DNA from: Labia minor
Taxonomy: Eukaryota > Arthropoda > Insecta > Dermaptera > Spongiphoridae
Length of the DNA stretch: 64,000 bases
Reading direction: 5' to 3'
NCBI GenBank assembly: GCA_963082975.1
Contig: OY720346.1
Location: 70,237,267 to 70,301,266, forward strand
Positions 1 through 9,582 of the stretch are shown one piece after another. The translations under genes and the position numbers were made by a program. The notes under the pieces were generated by a model. The model was not told the origin of the DNA, did not search any database, and saw only the letters and a program-made list of their open reading frames with translations. Every line of letters begins with the position of its first letter. The first letter of the stretch is position 1.

Positions 1-537
1 TAATTTAATTAATTATAATTAAATTATAGCTAATAATAGTTTATTATAGCTAATAATTTTTTTTAATTTTTAGTGTAATTTGCATGATCATTATTTTATA
101 AAAACACTAAACACATTTTGCAATTTCCCAGAAAGGCTGTTTTTGAGAGTAAGTATAAGTTAGTTTTATGAATAAAAAATATTTATTTTAATAATATTTT
201 AGAATCAAATTACGAAATTAATAATATTTTAGAATCAAATTACGAAATTAATAATATTTTAGAATCAAATTACGAAATTAATAATATTTTAGAATCAAAT
301 TACGAAATATATTTATTATATAAATTAATATTCATTTAAAATGATATTAAATCATTTATTTAAAATGATTTAAAACATTTATTAAAATGATTTAAAACAT
401 TCATTTAAAATGATATTAAAACATTCATTTAAAATCATATTAAAACATAGCTAGTAAATAATAATTCGTTATATTTATATTATATTTATATTATATTTAT
501 ATTATTGTAGTTCAATGTTAATAAATTACTCCATAAA
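1..537. repeat. AT-rich 5' flank with a 30-bp tandem repeat
   Basis: This stretch precedes the hAT coding frame. Positions 189-308 hold four near-identical 30-bp units built on the core TTTTAGAATCAAATTACGAA. Positions 334-450 hold a looser array of roughly 28-bp units with TTTAAAATGAT and TTAAAACATT. The left terminal inverted repeat expected for the hAT element (CAGAGGTTCTTAA) is not present here, so the element either starts outside the window or lost that end. Confidence 0.7.
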
Positions 538-2397
538 ATGGATCGTTGGCTACAAACTGGTTCAACACAGAAACGGAAAGAATCAGATGATGAGGCATCA
601 ACAGCAAACTCTACCAAGAAACGCAAAACTAGAAAATATTCGGATGATTATTTATCATTTGGATTTACTTATATTTGCAACAATGATGTGGAAAGACCAG
701 TCTGCGTTCTATGTCAGGAAAGTTTATCCAATGAAAGTATGAAACCTGCTAATCTCAGACGTCATTTACAAACAAAGCACAGCGAGCATGTTAGTAAGTC
801 TATCGAATTTTTTAAAATGAAAAAAGAAGAACTTAATTCAAGTCAGAAATTGATGGTAAAGACGGGATCTGGTGGTATGAGTAAGAAAGCAGTAATGGCA
901 TCATATGAAGTAGCTCTACTTATTGCTAAAGCAGGAAAGCCGCATAATATAGCAGAGCAATTAATTCTTCCTGCTACAAAAGTAATTACAAATATAATGT
1001 TAGGAACTAAAGCAGCAAACGATATAAATTTGATTTCATTATCAAATGATACGGTTAAGAATAGGATTGAAGACATGTCATGTAATATAAAAGAAGAATT
1101 AATATCGAGAGTGCGCAAAAGTCACTATTACTCATTACAATTGGATGAAAGTACTGATGTCACTAATAATGCCAATTTGTTAGCTTTCATTAGATATGAG
1201 TTTGAAAATCAAATACAAGAAGATGTATTGTTTTGTGATTCACTACCTTCACGAACGACAGCTAATGACATATTTAACAGTTTGAATAATTTTATAACCG
1301 AAAATGAAATAGAGTGGCCAAAATGTGTTGGAATTTGCACTGATGGTGCTCGTGCAATGTCAGGTACAAGAACTGGATTGATTGCTCTTATTAAAAATGT
1401 TGCGCCTCAGGTTGTTTGGAATCATTGCTGCATTCACAGAGAATCATTAGCAGCCAAAAATATGTCACCAGATTTGAAAAGAACATTAGACGAAGTAGTT
1501 AAAATTGTCAATTTCATTAAGGCTCGTCCACTTAATTCCAGAGTTTTTAAAATTTTGTGTGAGGAAATGGGTAGTCAACATACACATTTATTATTACATA
1601 CAGATGTACGTTGGTTGTCCCGCGGGAAAGTACTCATTCGCCTTTTTGAGCTTCGAGATGAAATACGATTGTTTTTAATAGATGCGCATTTTGAACTGAC
1701 CGAATGTTTCAATGATTTTATCTGGTTAGCTAAGGTGGCTTACTTGACTGATATTTTTACAAAATTGAACGAACTTAATTTGAGCCTGCAAGGTACTGTT
1801 GTAAATATATTTAAAGTTGAAGATAAAATAGAAGCAATGATTAAAAAAATCGACTTGTGGTCGAAACGCATCCAGAACGGTGTATATGAGTCTTTTCCAA
1901 CTCTCAATGATTTCATAGAAAGCTCCAGTGAAAAATTGCTTAATCAAACGCGTCAATTATTTGTTGAACATTTAATTACTTTGAAAAGCAACTTCAGGAA
2001 GTATTTTTCTACTCCTGATCCTTGCAATAACTGGATCAGAGATCCATTTAATATGGAAATTACAAATACTAAACATTTATCTGCACCTGAACAAGATATT
2101 CTCGTGGAATTATCATGTGATACAACTTATAAACTAAAATTTAACAAAACTGAATTGAGCAACTTTTGGTTACTTCTCAGGTCAGATTATCCTGCGCTTG
2201 CAAATAAAGCACTTCAACACTTGATTCCATTCTGCACAACATATTTATGCGAACAAGCTTTTTCGGTACTATTTTATATTAAGTCTAAATATAGAAACAA
2301 ATTAAATGTAGAGCCGGATCTTAGATTAAAAGTTTCCAATATTAAGCCAGATATTGAGATTCTTGTTTCAAGAAAACAACTGCATACATCTCATTAA
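538..2397 (+). CDS. hAT-superfamily transposase with BED zinc finger, intact frame
   Basis: A 619-aa open frame of the ZBED5/FAM200/SCAND3-like hAT group, the enzyme that cuts and pastes its own DNA element in the nucleus. The BED finger has Cys56, Cys59, His76 and His81. Candidate RNase-H-fold acids are Asp203 (LQLDEST), Asp269 (CTDGARAM) and Glu572 (CEQAFS), with the hAT Cys-x2-His motif at 297-300 followed by DVRWLSRG at 356-363. Residues 552-590 form the C-terminal hAT dimerisation region. The chosen ATG has A at -3 and G at +4; an earlier ATG at 515 is in another frame. There are no internal stops or frameshifts, unlike every other transposase in the window. The length (about 600 aa) is normal for the family. 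It could be an active element or a domesticated gene; the adjacent 3' terminus argues for an element. Confidence 0.93.
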   Translation: MDRWLQTGSTQKRKESDDEASTANSTKKRKTRKYSDDYLSFGFTYICNNDVERPVCVLCQESLSNESMKPANLRRHLQTKHSEHVSKSIEFFKMKKEELNSSQKLMVKTGSGGMSKKAVMASYEVALLIAKAGKPHNIAEQLILPATKVITNIMLGTKAANDINLISLSNDTVKNRIEDMSCNIKEELISRVRKSHYYSLQLDESTDVTNNANLLAFIRYEFENQIQEDVLFCDSLPSRTTANDIFNSLNNFITENEIEWPKCVGICTDGARAMSGTRTGLIALIKNVAPQVVWNHCCIHRESLAAKNMSPDLKRTLDEVVKIVNFIKARPLNSRVFKILCEEMGSQHTHLLLHTDVRWLSRGKVLIRLFELRDEIRLFLIDAHFELTECFNDFIWLAKVAYLTDIFTKLNELNLSLQGTVVNIFKVEDKIEAMIKKIDLWSKRIQNGVYESFPTLNDFIESSSEKLLNQTRQLFVEHLITLKSNFRKYFSTPDPCNNWIRDPFNMEITNTKHLSAPEQDILVELSCDTTYKLKFNKTELSNFWLLLRSDYPALANKALQHLIPFCTTYLCEQAFSVLFYIKSKYRNKLNVEPDLRLKVSNIKPDIEILVSRKQLHTSH

Positions 2398-2793
2398 ATA
2401 TGTAAGTTATATTTAATGAGATAGATGCAGTTATTTTTTAAAATATTTCTTATTTAATATTTTCTGAAAAAAATTATAAAATATTTATATGAATTTAATG
2501 TAAGTACCCATTATAATTTGTGAGATTTGTTGCTATGACAATGTTTGTATTTTCTTTCTTCAATATTATAATTTCTAATAAAATGTGTTCTACAATATGC
2601 AAAAAAATCGTTATTCACCAATCACTGTTAGAAATATTCATCATATATCCTTGTCCTTATGAGATCGTAAGCCAGAAATTAATTAATAAAATGACGTAAA
2701 GTACCTAAAGTTGTGATGGGGGTCCGTCAAAAAAAATTTTTTCAAGTGGGGGTCCGTGGAGTACATAAGTTTAAGAACCTATGCACTAGGATC
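2398..2793 (+). mobile_element. 3' non-coding end and right terminus of the hAT element
   Basis: After the transposase stop the sequence runs to a right end reading TTAAGAACCTATG at 2781-2793, one base off the CCTCTG terminus of the short relatives at 45363-45826 and 54066-54530. From about 2545 onward this stretch is close to the right half of those short copies, including ATGCAAAAAAATCGTTATTC and the GGGGGTCCG motif. The next eight bases (2794-2801) would be the target-site duplication. The matching left copy is not visible in the window. Confidence 0.8.
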
Positions 2794-2922
2794 AAGTGAT
2801 GGCATCCCTTGTTGACTGCGAGTTCCCACCCAAATGGTGTCTCCGCGATGGTTCTCTATAATCAGATGCTTGGCCCATGCCACCGTCAACAGGCAACTTA
2901 CCATACACACCAGACGAAACAT
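2794..2922 (-). pseudogene. Thaumatin-like protein, first exon, broken by hAT insertion
   Basis: Read on the minus strand from ATG at 2922-2920, the frame gives a signal peptide (MFRLVCMVSCLLTVAWA) followed by the thaumatin N-terminal strand ending in GDTIWVGT, then RSQQGMPSLD. It closely matches exon 1 of the thaumatin-like gene at 9583-10633 (K/H, V/L and V/I differences). After SLD the reading runs through the presumed 8-bp target duplication into the hAT terminus and stops at 2789-2791. The rest of the gene is not in the window and would lie beyond position 1 if the hAT element is simply inserted. Without it this is a disrupted copy. A TTCTAG acceptor-like site just before the ATG suggests a 5'-UTR intron, as in the other copy. 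Confidence 0.8.
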
Positions 2923-2964
2923 CTTCACCACTAGAACAAAAATATACTCGATAATACTCTAATC

Positions 2965-3868
2965 CAGTGTGTTTTCCAACCTGTGGGGCGCGAATGTATT
3001 AGAACCAATTTTTTTTCCTAAAATCTATAATAATCTATAATATGTTTTTGCTTAATAGAGTGTGTGTGGGTGTGTAATGTGTATGTGTAATTTTGTATTC
3101 CATTAAATAAATTACTATATTATATGAGTATTTATGAAATTAAATTATTACAAGAATTAAGGTGGGCGCAAGAAATTTTTTTAATAAGTTGACCTGTGGC
3201 CAGGTCCGAACCGACCGACGGTTTGAAGTAAATTAATTTCTAGCTACAGAAACAATTTCAAATAATTTTAATATATCTATTAATGTAATAAAAAACAGAT
3301 ATGAATACATAAATAATAAATATAAACATTTTTAATTTTATTTTATTTATAATATATATGTAAGACCAGGCTGTGACGTCATGCATGGCTGGATGACGTC
3401 ATATAATTTTAAATCAAGAAAAAACTAATAAATATGATTTTCCCGAGGATAAAACCAATACAAAGTGTATGATTCGTGGTAATATATAAAAAAATCTCCT
3501 CATGTGAAATTTGGTGTGAAAATAAACCTTCCCTTCCTATCGTCGATCGCTAATACTACCACTTCCGGTTTCCGGATTTGCACCAAAAGTTGATCAATTC
3601 ATCCCACTGATGCATTAAGTAAATATACCAAATTTCATCAAAATCGGTTGAGCCGTTCAGGCTGTACACATCTATACGGACGGACAGACGGACGGACAGA
3701 CATCATGCTAAAAATACTTTTTTCTGTTTAGAAAATGCATGATTCGTGGAGATATGTAAAAATCTCCACATGTGAAATTTGGTGTGAAAACAATACCTCC
3801 CTTACTATCGTCGGTCGGTAAAAAAAAAGGGGGGGGGGGCGCCGGAACAGAAAGGTTGGAAACCACTG
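2965..3868. mobile_element. Non-autonomous hAT-like element with 8-bp target duplication
   Basis: The left end is CAGTGTGTTTTCCAACC (2965) and the right end GGTTGGAAACCACTG (to 3868). Flanks are CTCTAATC (2957-2964) and CTCTAATA (3869-3876), a 7/8 direct repeat. The thaumatin-like paralogue near 10670 has the uninterrupted sequence, which acts as an empty site. Most of the interior is a nested HINE-2 copy. A run of nine or more G sits near the right end. Confidence 0.82.
3187..3821 (-). mobile_element. HINE-2 repeat (Helentron-like, non-autonomous)
   Basis: The high-coordinate end carries the subterminal motif CGTCGGTCGGT and the low-coordinate end ACCGACCGACG, so the two are inverted. The low end then continues into a hairpin, GACCTG-loop-CAGGTC. 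The middle contains a CGGA/CAGA-rich microsatellite (3672-3705). Subterminal inverted repeats, a terminal stem-loop and a central simple repeat are the described layout of Helentron-associated interspersed elements. No protein is encoded. Confidence 0.65.
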
Positions 3869-4615
3869 CTCTAATACTAATATATAACTTAATATAATAT
3901 TTTAAAATTGATAAAATGTTTTTCACATACTATCTTTACTTCTTTGTTAATAAATGTCTCTCTAATTTTCTCCTGGTATTTATATTAATTTCTAAATAAG
4001 GAAAACCTAATCTTATTCTAATTTTTTCAAAACAAACCCTATGATATTTTTTTAAATTCTGTTATTATCGATTTATTGTTATTGAAACTTATTATTTTTT
4101 ATTTAAATTCCTGCTTTTAATTTTACTTAAAATAATTATAATATGCGTTGTTTTCGTCTGATATATTCATATTTTTCTTTTTTTTTTTTTGTTGTTTGTT
4201 CCGATTGCGATATTCCATAAATAAAATATTAATATTTTTCAGATAAATAACATAAAATTGTTTTAAAAAATAATGAAAAAAATAACTATTTGAGATAATA
4301 TGTTTTATCAAGAGTTATTAAATTAGAAAAAAAACAACTTTGTTGTATTTTAACTACTTTTTATTTTATTTATTATTATTTTGTATTTTGACCTCAACTT
4401 AAATACTTTTGAATTATATCAGAACAAATGAATAAATATTCATTTATACTTAAAAAAAGGTTCGAGATCTACTAATTAAATCGAAACTGAACGGAAATTA
4501 AAGAATGACATTTAAGAGCTTTAAATGTCTAAATTTAATTAATTAACTTAATACTTTGGATATTTTTATTTATACATCATAAAATTGATTAGTTTCAGGA
4601 TAATGGAGGTTTTAT
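3869..4615. repeat. Duplicated 5' flank of the thaumatin-like gene, copy 1
   Basis: From TAATATATAACTTAATATAA onward this segment aligns by eye with 10675-11365 (copy 2), through the shared blocks TTTTTCACATACTATCTTTA, TTCGAGATCTACT and AACTGAACGGAAATTAAAG. It ends with GATTAGTTTCAGGATAATGG, which is also in copies 2 and 3. It probably holds the promoter and/or a 5'-UTR intron of the minus-strand gene. I cannot point to a TATA box with confidence. Confidence 0.75.
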
Positions 4616-4845
4616 GGGTGACTATATTTCGAAATCACCAAACCGGGACATTTGAAAAAAAAATTTACCTTTTTTTTTAGAGCCATATTGAATGAAAAAT
4701 CGAAAATAAGAGCCAAACTGATTGTAATAATACGTTTGTGGGACCCAAATATTTAAAAACCGGGACAATAGACATTTTTCGGGGTGCCGGGACAGAGCAC
4801 CTAAAATCGGGACAATCCCGGAAAACCGCGACGTTTGGTCACCCT
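4616..4845. mobile_element. MITE-like insertion with GGGTGAC ends
   Basis: The ends are GGGTGAC (4616) and GGTCACCC (to about 4844). Copies 2 and 3 of the surrounding duplication lack this block, so it is an insertion specific to copy 1. The interior repeats CGGGACA-type words (4644, 4761, 4790, 4809). The type resembles a hAT-derived MITE, but a clean target duplication was not found. Confidence 0.55.
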
Positions 4846-4994
4846 ACCTTTGACTAGAACATATCGCCAAAAATTAAAAAACCTGGAATATCTCCACTTG
4901 ACTTTCTCGCAAATTTGCATTGAAATTTGAATCGAGCTTTTTTCAATATTTGAAAATTAATTAAAATTTTATTCTTTAAGATTTAAGGTTTTTA

Positions 4995-5811
4995 ACATAA
5001 TTTTCACTGGCCGTATTTTATTTGCATAGCATTCACGACACCTTCTTCTTATACGTTTATTGATTTCAGAAATTAAAACCAATTGATGCTATTTTAATTG
5101 TCCGGAAAGCCTCTGAGTTGAATCATGAGGTGGACCACGTGACGTAGTTGGAATTTCCAAATTTTCTTCAGTATCTGGTAAATTACCCTGAATCCAAGCT
5201 TCAGATAAATGTAATAGGAAATCATGAAACTTCAGTGTTTAGTAGAATTTACATTTAAATGTTCGTAAACTCTGAATGCATTAAACAAAGTACAATTGAA
5301 AAGGTTATAGTTTTTCTATATTTAGGATAATAGCTGAGATATTGATCAGCTCGATCCAGTCCTTTCTTATGATGATTATAGTCAATTATACATTTTTGTT
5401 TTTCTATCAAGCGATTGTTTTTTTTTACAAATTTTTCCGGTATCAACAATTTCGGCATTATAAATAGTATAAATCATTTTTATATCTTTACTTTCCATGA
5501 TTTCCATAATTGTAAAAGTATTTCTCCTTATCTCTTGAAATCAGTTGCAAAAACTTTCAGCTTTGGCTTTTTCAAAGAGTCCGGGCAATTCTCGGTTCGA
5601 AATCATCATTATATTTAGGTGGATCAAAATCCGAACAGACATCCTCCGATTCCTGATCACTTTATTATAAATCACTCGGCACGGGTAGCGTTAAATGATT
5701 TCTTCGCACTTCTATTTCTAAATCACTTGAATATCCTTCACAATCTGGATTATCTTCTAAATTTATTGAGTCATCACTATCAAGAGGAATATCTTCTGTT
5801 TCGTCTGCCAT
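4995..5811 (-). pseudogene. piggyBac-type transposase relic, core deleted
   Basis: From the ATG at 5811-5809 a very acidic N-terminus (MADETEDIPLDSDDS...) is typical of piggyBac transposases. It soon hits stops. Around 5458-5255 the frame matches the conserved piggyBac region after the catalytic core (DYNHHKKGLDRADQYLSYY, then RKTITF). Further down, RRRCRECY resembles the C-terminal cysteine-rich domain. The central DDD catalytic core is missing and several stops and frameshifts are present, so this is an internally deleted, dead copy. Terminal TTAA-flanked repeats were not identified. Confidence 0.75.
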
Positions 5812-5904
5812 TATCAAGAGATATGTTTAAAAAAATATAATAACAATATTTATATAAACTCTGATTTAAACAATTTTTATTATTCAAATAAATTTTATAT
5901 ATGA

Positions 5905-7052
5905 ACCGTTTATTTTGAAAGTGACCTAAATCCATTTATCTTCAAATCGAGATATTTAAGGATTTCTTTTCAATGAATTTAAAAATATACGTATAGGATC
6001 CTAATGAGGCATACTGCCTAAGTAAATCTAAAGGTGTTAAATTTATAGTTCCTATTAAAATAGTGGCAATTATTAAGTGAATAATTTGCGTTTTTTATCA
6101 AGAATGGAGTTAGGTCACTTTCAAAATTAACAACCAGATTCATTATAAAATTTGAAGATGTCCACCCAATACCATTCAACTTAATTTAAGATGCGTCAAT
6201 TGAATAAAAAACAATACTGAATTTATTTTATATATCTTTAAAACACTTAGGAAACAAAATTTATGCGATTCAAAACATTTTTTAATTACACAACATACAA
6301 ATTTAAATAAAGATAAATTTATTACAAAACAATTAATTATTCATTTACATTTTGCGCATGTTAAAGGGATTTGAAGAAATCTTGATGTTCCGGTGGTATA
6401 CCATATATTTATCGTAATAGGTATATCATGTCCTTAAATTTTGCTGTTGTAATTCGTCTAATATATTTATAGAATGGTGTCAATACAAAATTTTCTAAAT
6501 TTCTTGGTCTACCCTAACGTGGTAATAAATTCAGGACTTTAAAATTGTCATTCTCATTCATTAATGTGTTATAGAAAATTTTATATGGTTCATTTCTGAC
6601 AAAACGCATCCAACATATTTTTAACCAGTTTACCGATTCTCCATCAGAATTATTCACCTGTTTAAAAATTGCATCTTCTAATAATTTTGTCGATACAAAA
6701 TCTTCTTGTCTCATTTCATTTATTGTACAATAAAATTAATCCCTTTCCGACACTTTTTAACAATCTTCTAATAATCTTGGGGAACGAACAGTAAATTATT
6801 TTTCTTTTTAATGACATTTCCACTACTATAAAATCTTGGTGTAAGTATAAATGGAGTTAGGCCACTATCAAACCACACGGTTTAGTTATTGAACTAATTC
6901 TAAAAACTTATGTGTCAAAAATGTATCGTATTTGCTTGGAATATAAACAACCTGAAATACTTCACTGATAAATAACATGAAGTTGTAAATGTAACCTTGA
7001 TAACCTTCAAAAAAAATTAAAAACGGAGTTAGGCCACTTTCAAAATAAACAG
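5905..7052. mobile_element. Unclassified DNA-element remnant with GGAGTTAGG repeats
   Basis: The word GGAGTTAGGYCACTTTCAAA occurs in direct orientation near 6106, 6850 (degenerate) and 7024, and inverted near 5915. These look like terminal repeats of one or more small DNA elements. The stretch also holds a dead coding fragment on the minus strand (6360-6714). I could not assign a superfamily. Confidence 0.45.
6360..6714 (-). pseudogene. Dead coding fragment with GRPR...IPPEH C-terminal motif
   Basis: A 66-codon open stretch (6714-6514) containing VNWLKICWMRFVRNEPYKI continues past one stop into GRPRNLENFVLTPFYKYIR. After another stop it reads IPPEHQDFFKSL. The block order (tryptophan-rich patch, GRPR, PLY/PFY, IPPEH-x-FY) resembles a protein family I have seen repeatedly in arthropod repeat-derived gene models, but I cannot name its function. 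The internal stops make it a pseudogene. Confidence 0.45.
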
Positions 7053-7234
7053 CTCATATATATGTAATATAATTATAATTTATCAATAGAGAAACTGATA
7101 TGAAATTCAGTTCTTCAAATAATTAAATGTTTTCAAAAAGATAAATAATTTAAAATTAAATGAACAAGGTAGAAAGAAAAATATAAATGAGAGAGAGAGA
7201 GAGAAAGTAAGACCATAGAAAATATTTAAAAATA

Positions 7235-7846
7235 AGTTGACCTGTGGCCAGGTCCGAACCGACCGACTGTTTGAAATAAATTAATTTCCAGCTACAGAAA
7301 CAATTTCAAATAATTTTAATATATCTATTAATGTAATAAAAAACAGATATGGATACATAAATAATAAATATAAACATTTTTAATTTTATTTTATTTATAA
7401 TATATATGCAAGACCAGGCTGTGACGTCATGAATGGCTGGATGACGTCATATAATTTTAAATCAAGAAAAAACTAATAAATATGATTTTTCTCGAGGATA
7501 AAACCAATACAAAGTGCATGATTCGTGGTGATATATAAAAAAATCTCCTTTGGTGTGAAAATAACCCTTTCCTTCCTATCGTCGATCGCTAATACTACCA
7601 CTTCCGGTTTCCGGAATTGCACCAAAAGTTGATCAATTCATCCCACTGATGCATTAAGTAAATATACCAAATTTCATCAAAATCGGTTGAGCCGTTCACG
7701 GACAGACGGACAGACGGACGGACAGACATCATGCTAAAAATACTTTTTTCTGTTTAGAAAATGCATGATTCGTGGAGATATGTAAAAATCTCCACATGTG
7801 AAATTTGGTGTGAAAACAATACCTCCCTTACTATCGTCGGTCGGTA
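7235..7846 (-). mobile_element. HINE-2 repeat, second copy
   Basis: Near-identical to the copy at 3187-3821. It has the GACCTG/CAGGTC hairpin at 7238-7253, ACCGACCGAC next to it, CGTCGGTCGG at 7836-7845, and a shortened CGGACAGA tract at 7696-7727. It lacks the words CTCCTCATGTGAAATTTGG and AGGCTGTACACATC present in the first copy. Confidence 0.65.
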
Positions 7847-7859
7847 AAAAACACTTAAG

Positions 7860-8400
7860 TTTAAACACAAAACTTATCAAAGCTTATAATAAATCTAAAC
7901 TATAATTATAATTGGAATAAAATTCAAAAATACAAATTTTAAAATGATATATAATATATGTATAAATAAATTTTTGATAATTACAAATATTTCAAACAAA
8001 GAAACAACAAAGAAAGATTTTTAAGGATTAATAAATTATCAATAAAATTAAAATAATTTTATTATAGGTTTTTGTTGTTTTATCTAAGAACAAACACCCT
8101 TACAAGTCTAAAAAAGAAACAGCAAGTGGCCGTTTGAGGCTGGGGGTTTCCAAAAAATTGGGTTTTTCCAACATGAGTAGGGCTCATTATCAACTTATAA
8201 AATTTAAAAAATTCCATAAATGGGAGCTCGACACTACGAACATACTCCATCAGTAGCGCAATTAATCAAAAATAATTATTTATTTATCTATTAAATTTTT
8301 AAATTCACGTCCCCGTGAACAACCAGTTTATTAGTCGAATAGATTAAATACATTAAATATTATATCTCAACTATCCCTCTATATATACTATATTGTCCCT
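7860..8400. other. AT-rich spacer, nothing recognised
   Basis: No coding frame, repeat end or RNA gene was recognised. A short GC-richer patch (8120-8160) reads through GGCCGTTTGAGGCTGGGGG without a supported function. Confidence 0.5.
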
Positions 8401-8537
8401 TAATAAAATGTCAGGAATATCAGGTTGAAAAGAGTGATATAAATGCATTGGCACAGGCCACTAACGTTAGAGGCCGGCGACACCAATGTGTTAATTAAAA
8501 AAATTATTAAAAAAAATAAAAATAATAAAAAGATTAC

Positions 8538-8608
8538 ACTCGTCGAGATTTGAACCAGCAACGTCAAAAGTATGAGTCTAGCACACTGCCGTCGTCCTAC
8601 GCTGGCCT
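8538..8608 (-). repeat. tRNA-like sequence, probable SINE head
   Basis: On the minus strand GAGGCCAGCGTAGGACGACG leads to TGCTAGACTCATACTTTTGA and then GCTGGTTCAAATCTCGAC. This has the order of an A-box-like region, a CAT anticodon-like loop and a B box (GGTTCAAATCT). The ends do not pair into a good acceptor stem, so it is more likely a tRNA-derived SINE head or decayed tRNA than a working tRNA gene. The possible SINE body runs to about 8400. Confidence 0.45.
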
Positions 8609-8629
8609 CTACATTAAGGCTCATACGGC

Positions 8630-8865
8630 GCTTGCAATTTTCAATTACGATTTTCTCGCGAACGCTTGAGTTATGCGAGATATCCTTTTACCCAGAAAGA
8701 CTTGACGTTATACCCTATCGATACAATGAGTTTAATCAAAATCGTTTGGTTACACTTCGTGACATCCCATTGTTAGTGAAAATGACTAAGGGCCTTCAAA
8801 AAGTATAAAAACATCAAAATCCAGATATCAAAAATTTCGTGATCGCAATACTATCGCTATTTAAA
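8630..8865 (-). mobile_element. HINE-1 fragment, diverged
   Basis: The segment ends with AATTTCGTGATCGCAATACTATC preceded by AAAATGACTAAGGGCC and ATAAAAACATCAAAAT. These are the 5' terminal words of the HINE-1 family in inverted orientation. The 3' hairpin half is missing. Confidence 0.5.
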
Positions 8866-9582
8866 ATTAGTGATTGTAATGTTAATGGCAAAGATAGGCC
8901 TGGAGGATAAAATAAGTTTGAAGAAAAGGAATTGTAAGACTTATTGGACGAGTACCTAGCTCAAACTCTCAGGGAACTTTCAGACTGCTTAGTAGTCAAC
9001 TGTTTCGAGATGTTTATTATTTTTTAGTTAATTTTATTTGAAAATATACACCGCTATATTATTGATTATAAAAATATGAAAAAATTGAAAGAATTGTATA
9101 GTTTTAAGATCAACTCCCAGAAAATAGATGGCCCAAGATATTCCTAAATAGAGACAAATCTAACCTGGTGAAAACTACTTGTATGAGAGAGAATTTGTAT
9201 GAGGAAGATTGGTTAGAATTCGTAAAAATGGTATTATATTCATGAATTTTGGCTATGCGAACATAATTGAATAGAGAAAGAAAATGGGTCAAAAATTGTG
9301 AATGTATTAGAGTGCTAAATGGAGGGTTTAATGTGGAGTATATGTATTTATTATTAATGTTCACTAAAGAATTTTATTATTTATAATATTAGATTATTAT
9401 TATGTATTATGTATGGATTTTTATGTTTGTAGCCTTAAAGTCAAATAAGAGACGGAAGAAATAAATAAGTGAATAAATATAAATATTTTTTAAAGATTTT
9501 ATTCAGAAAGTGGAGTGTTTTAAACACTTCATTAATCACTATGGAGGTGTATTTTTATAAATTACATTATAAGTCTGAAAAT
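8866..9582. other. 3' flank of the thaumatin-like gene
   Basis: AT-rich sequence without repeats I recognise. It should contain the 3' UTR and polyadenylation site of the minus-strand thaumatin-like gene. AATAAA-type words exist on the minus strand, but none can be singled out. Confidence 0.4.

Noticed and set aside
189-308. CRISPR-like array
   Set aside because: The four 30-bp units are directly adjacent with no spacers; it is a simple tandem repeat.
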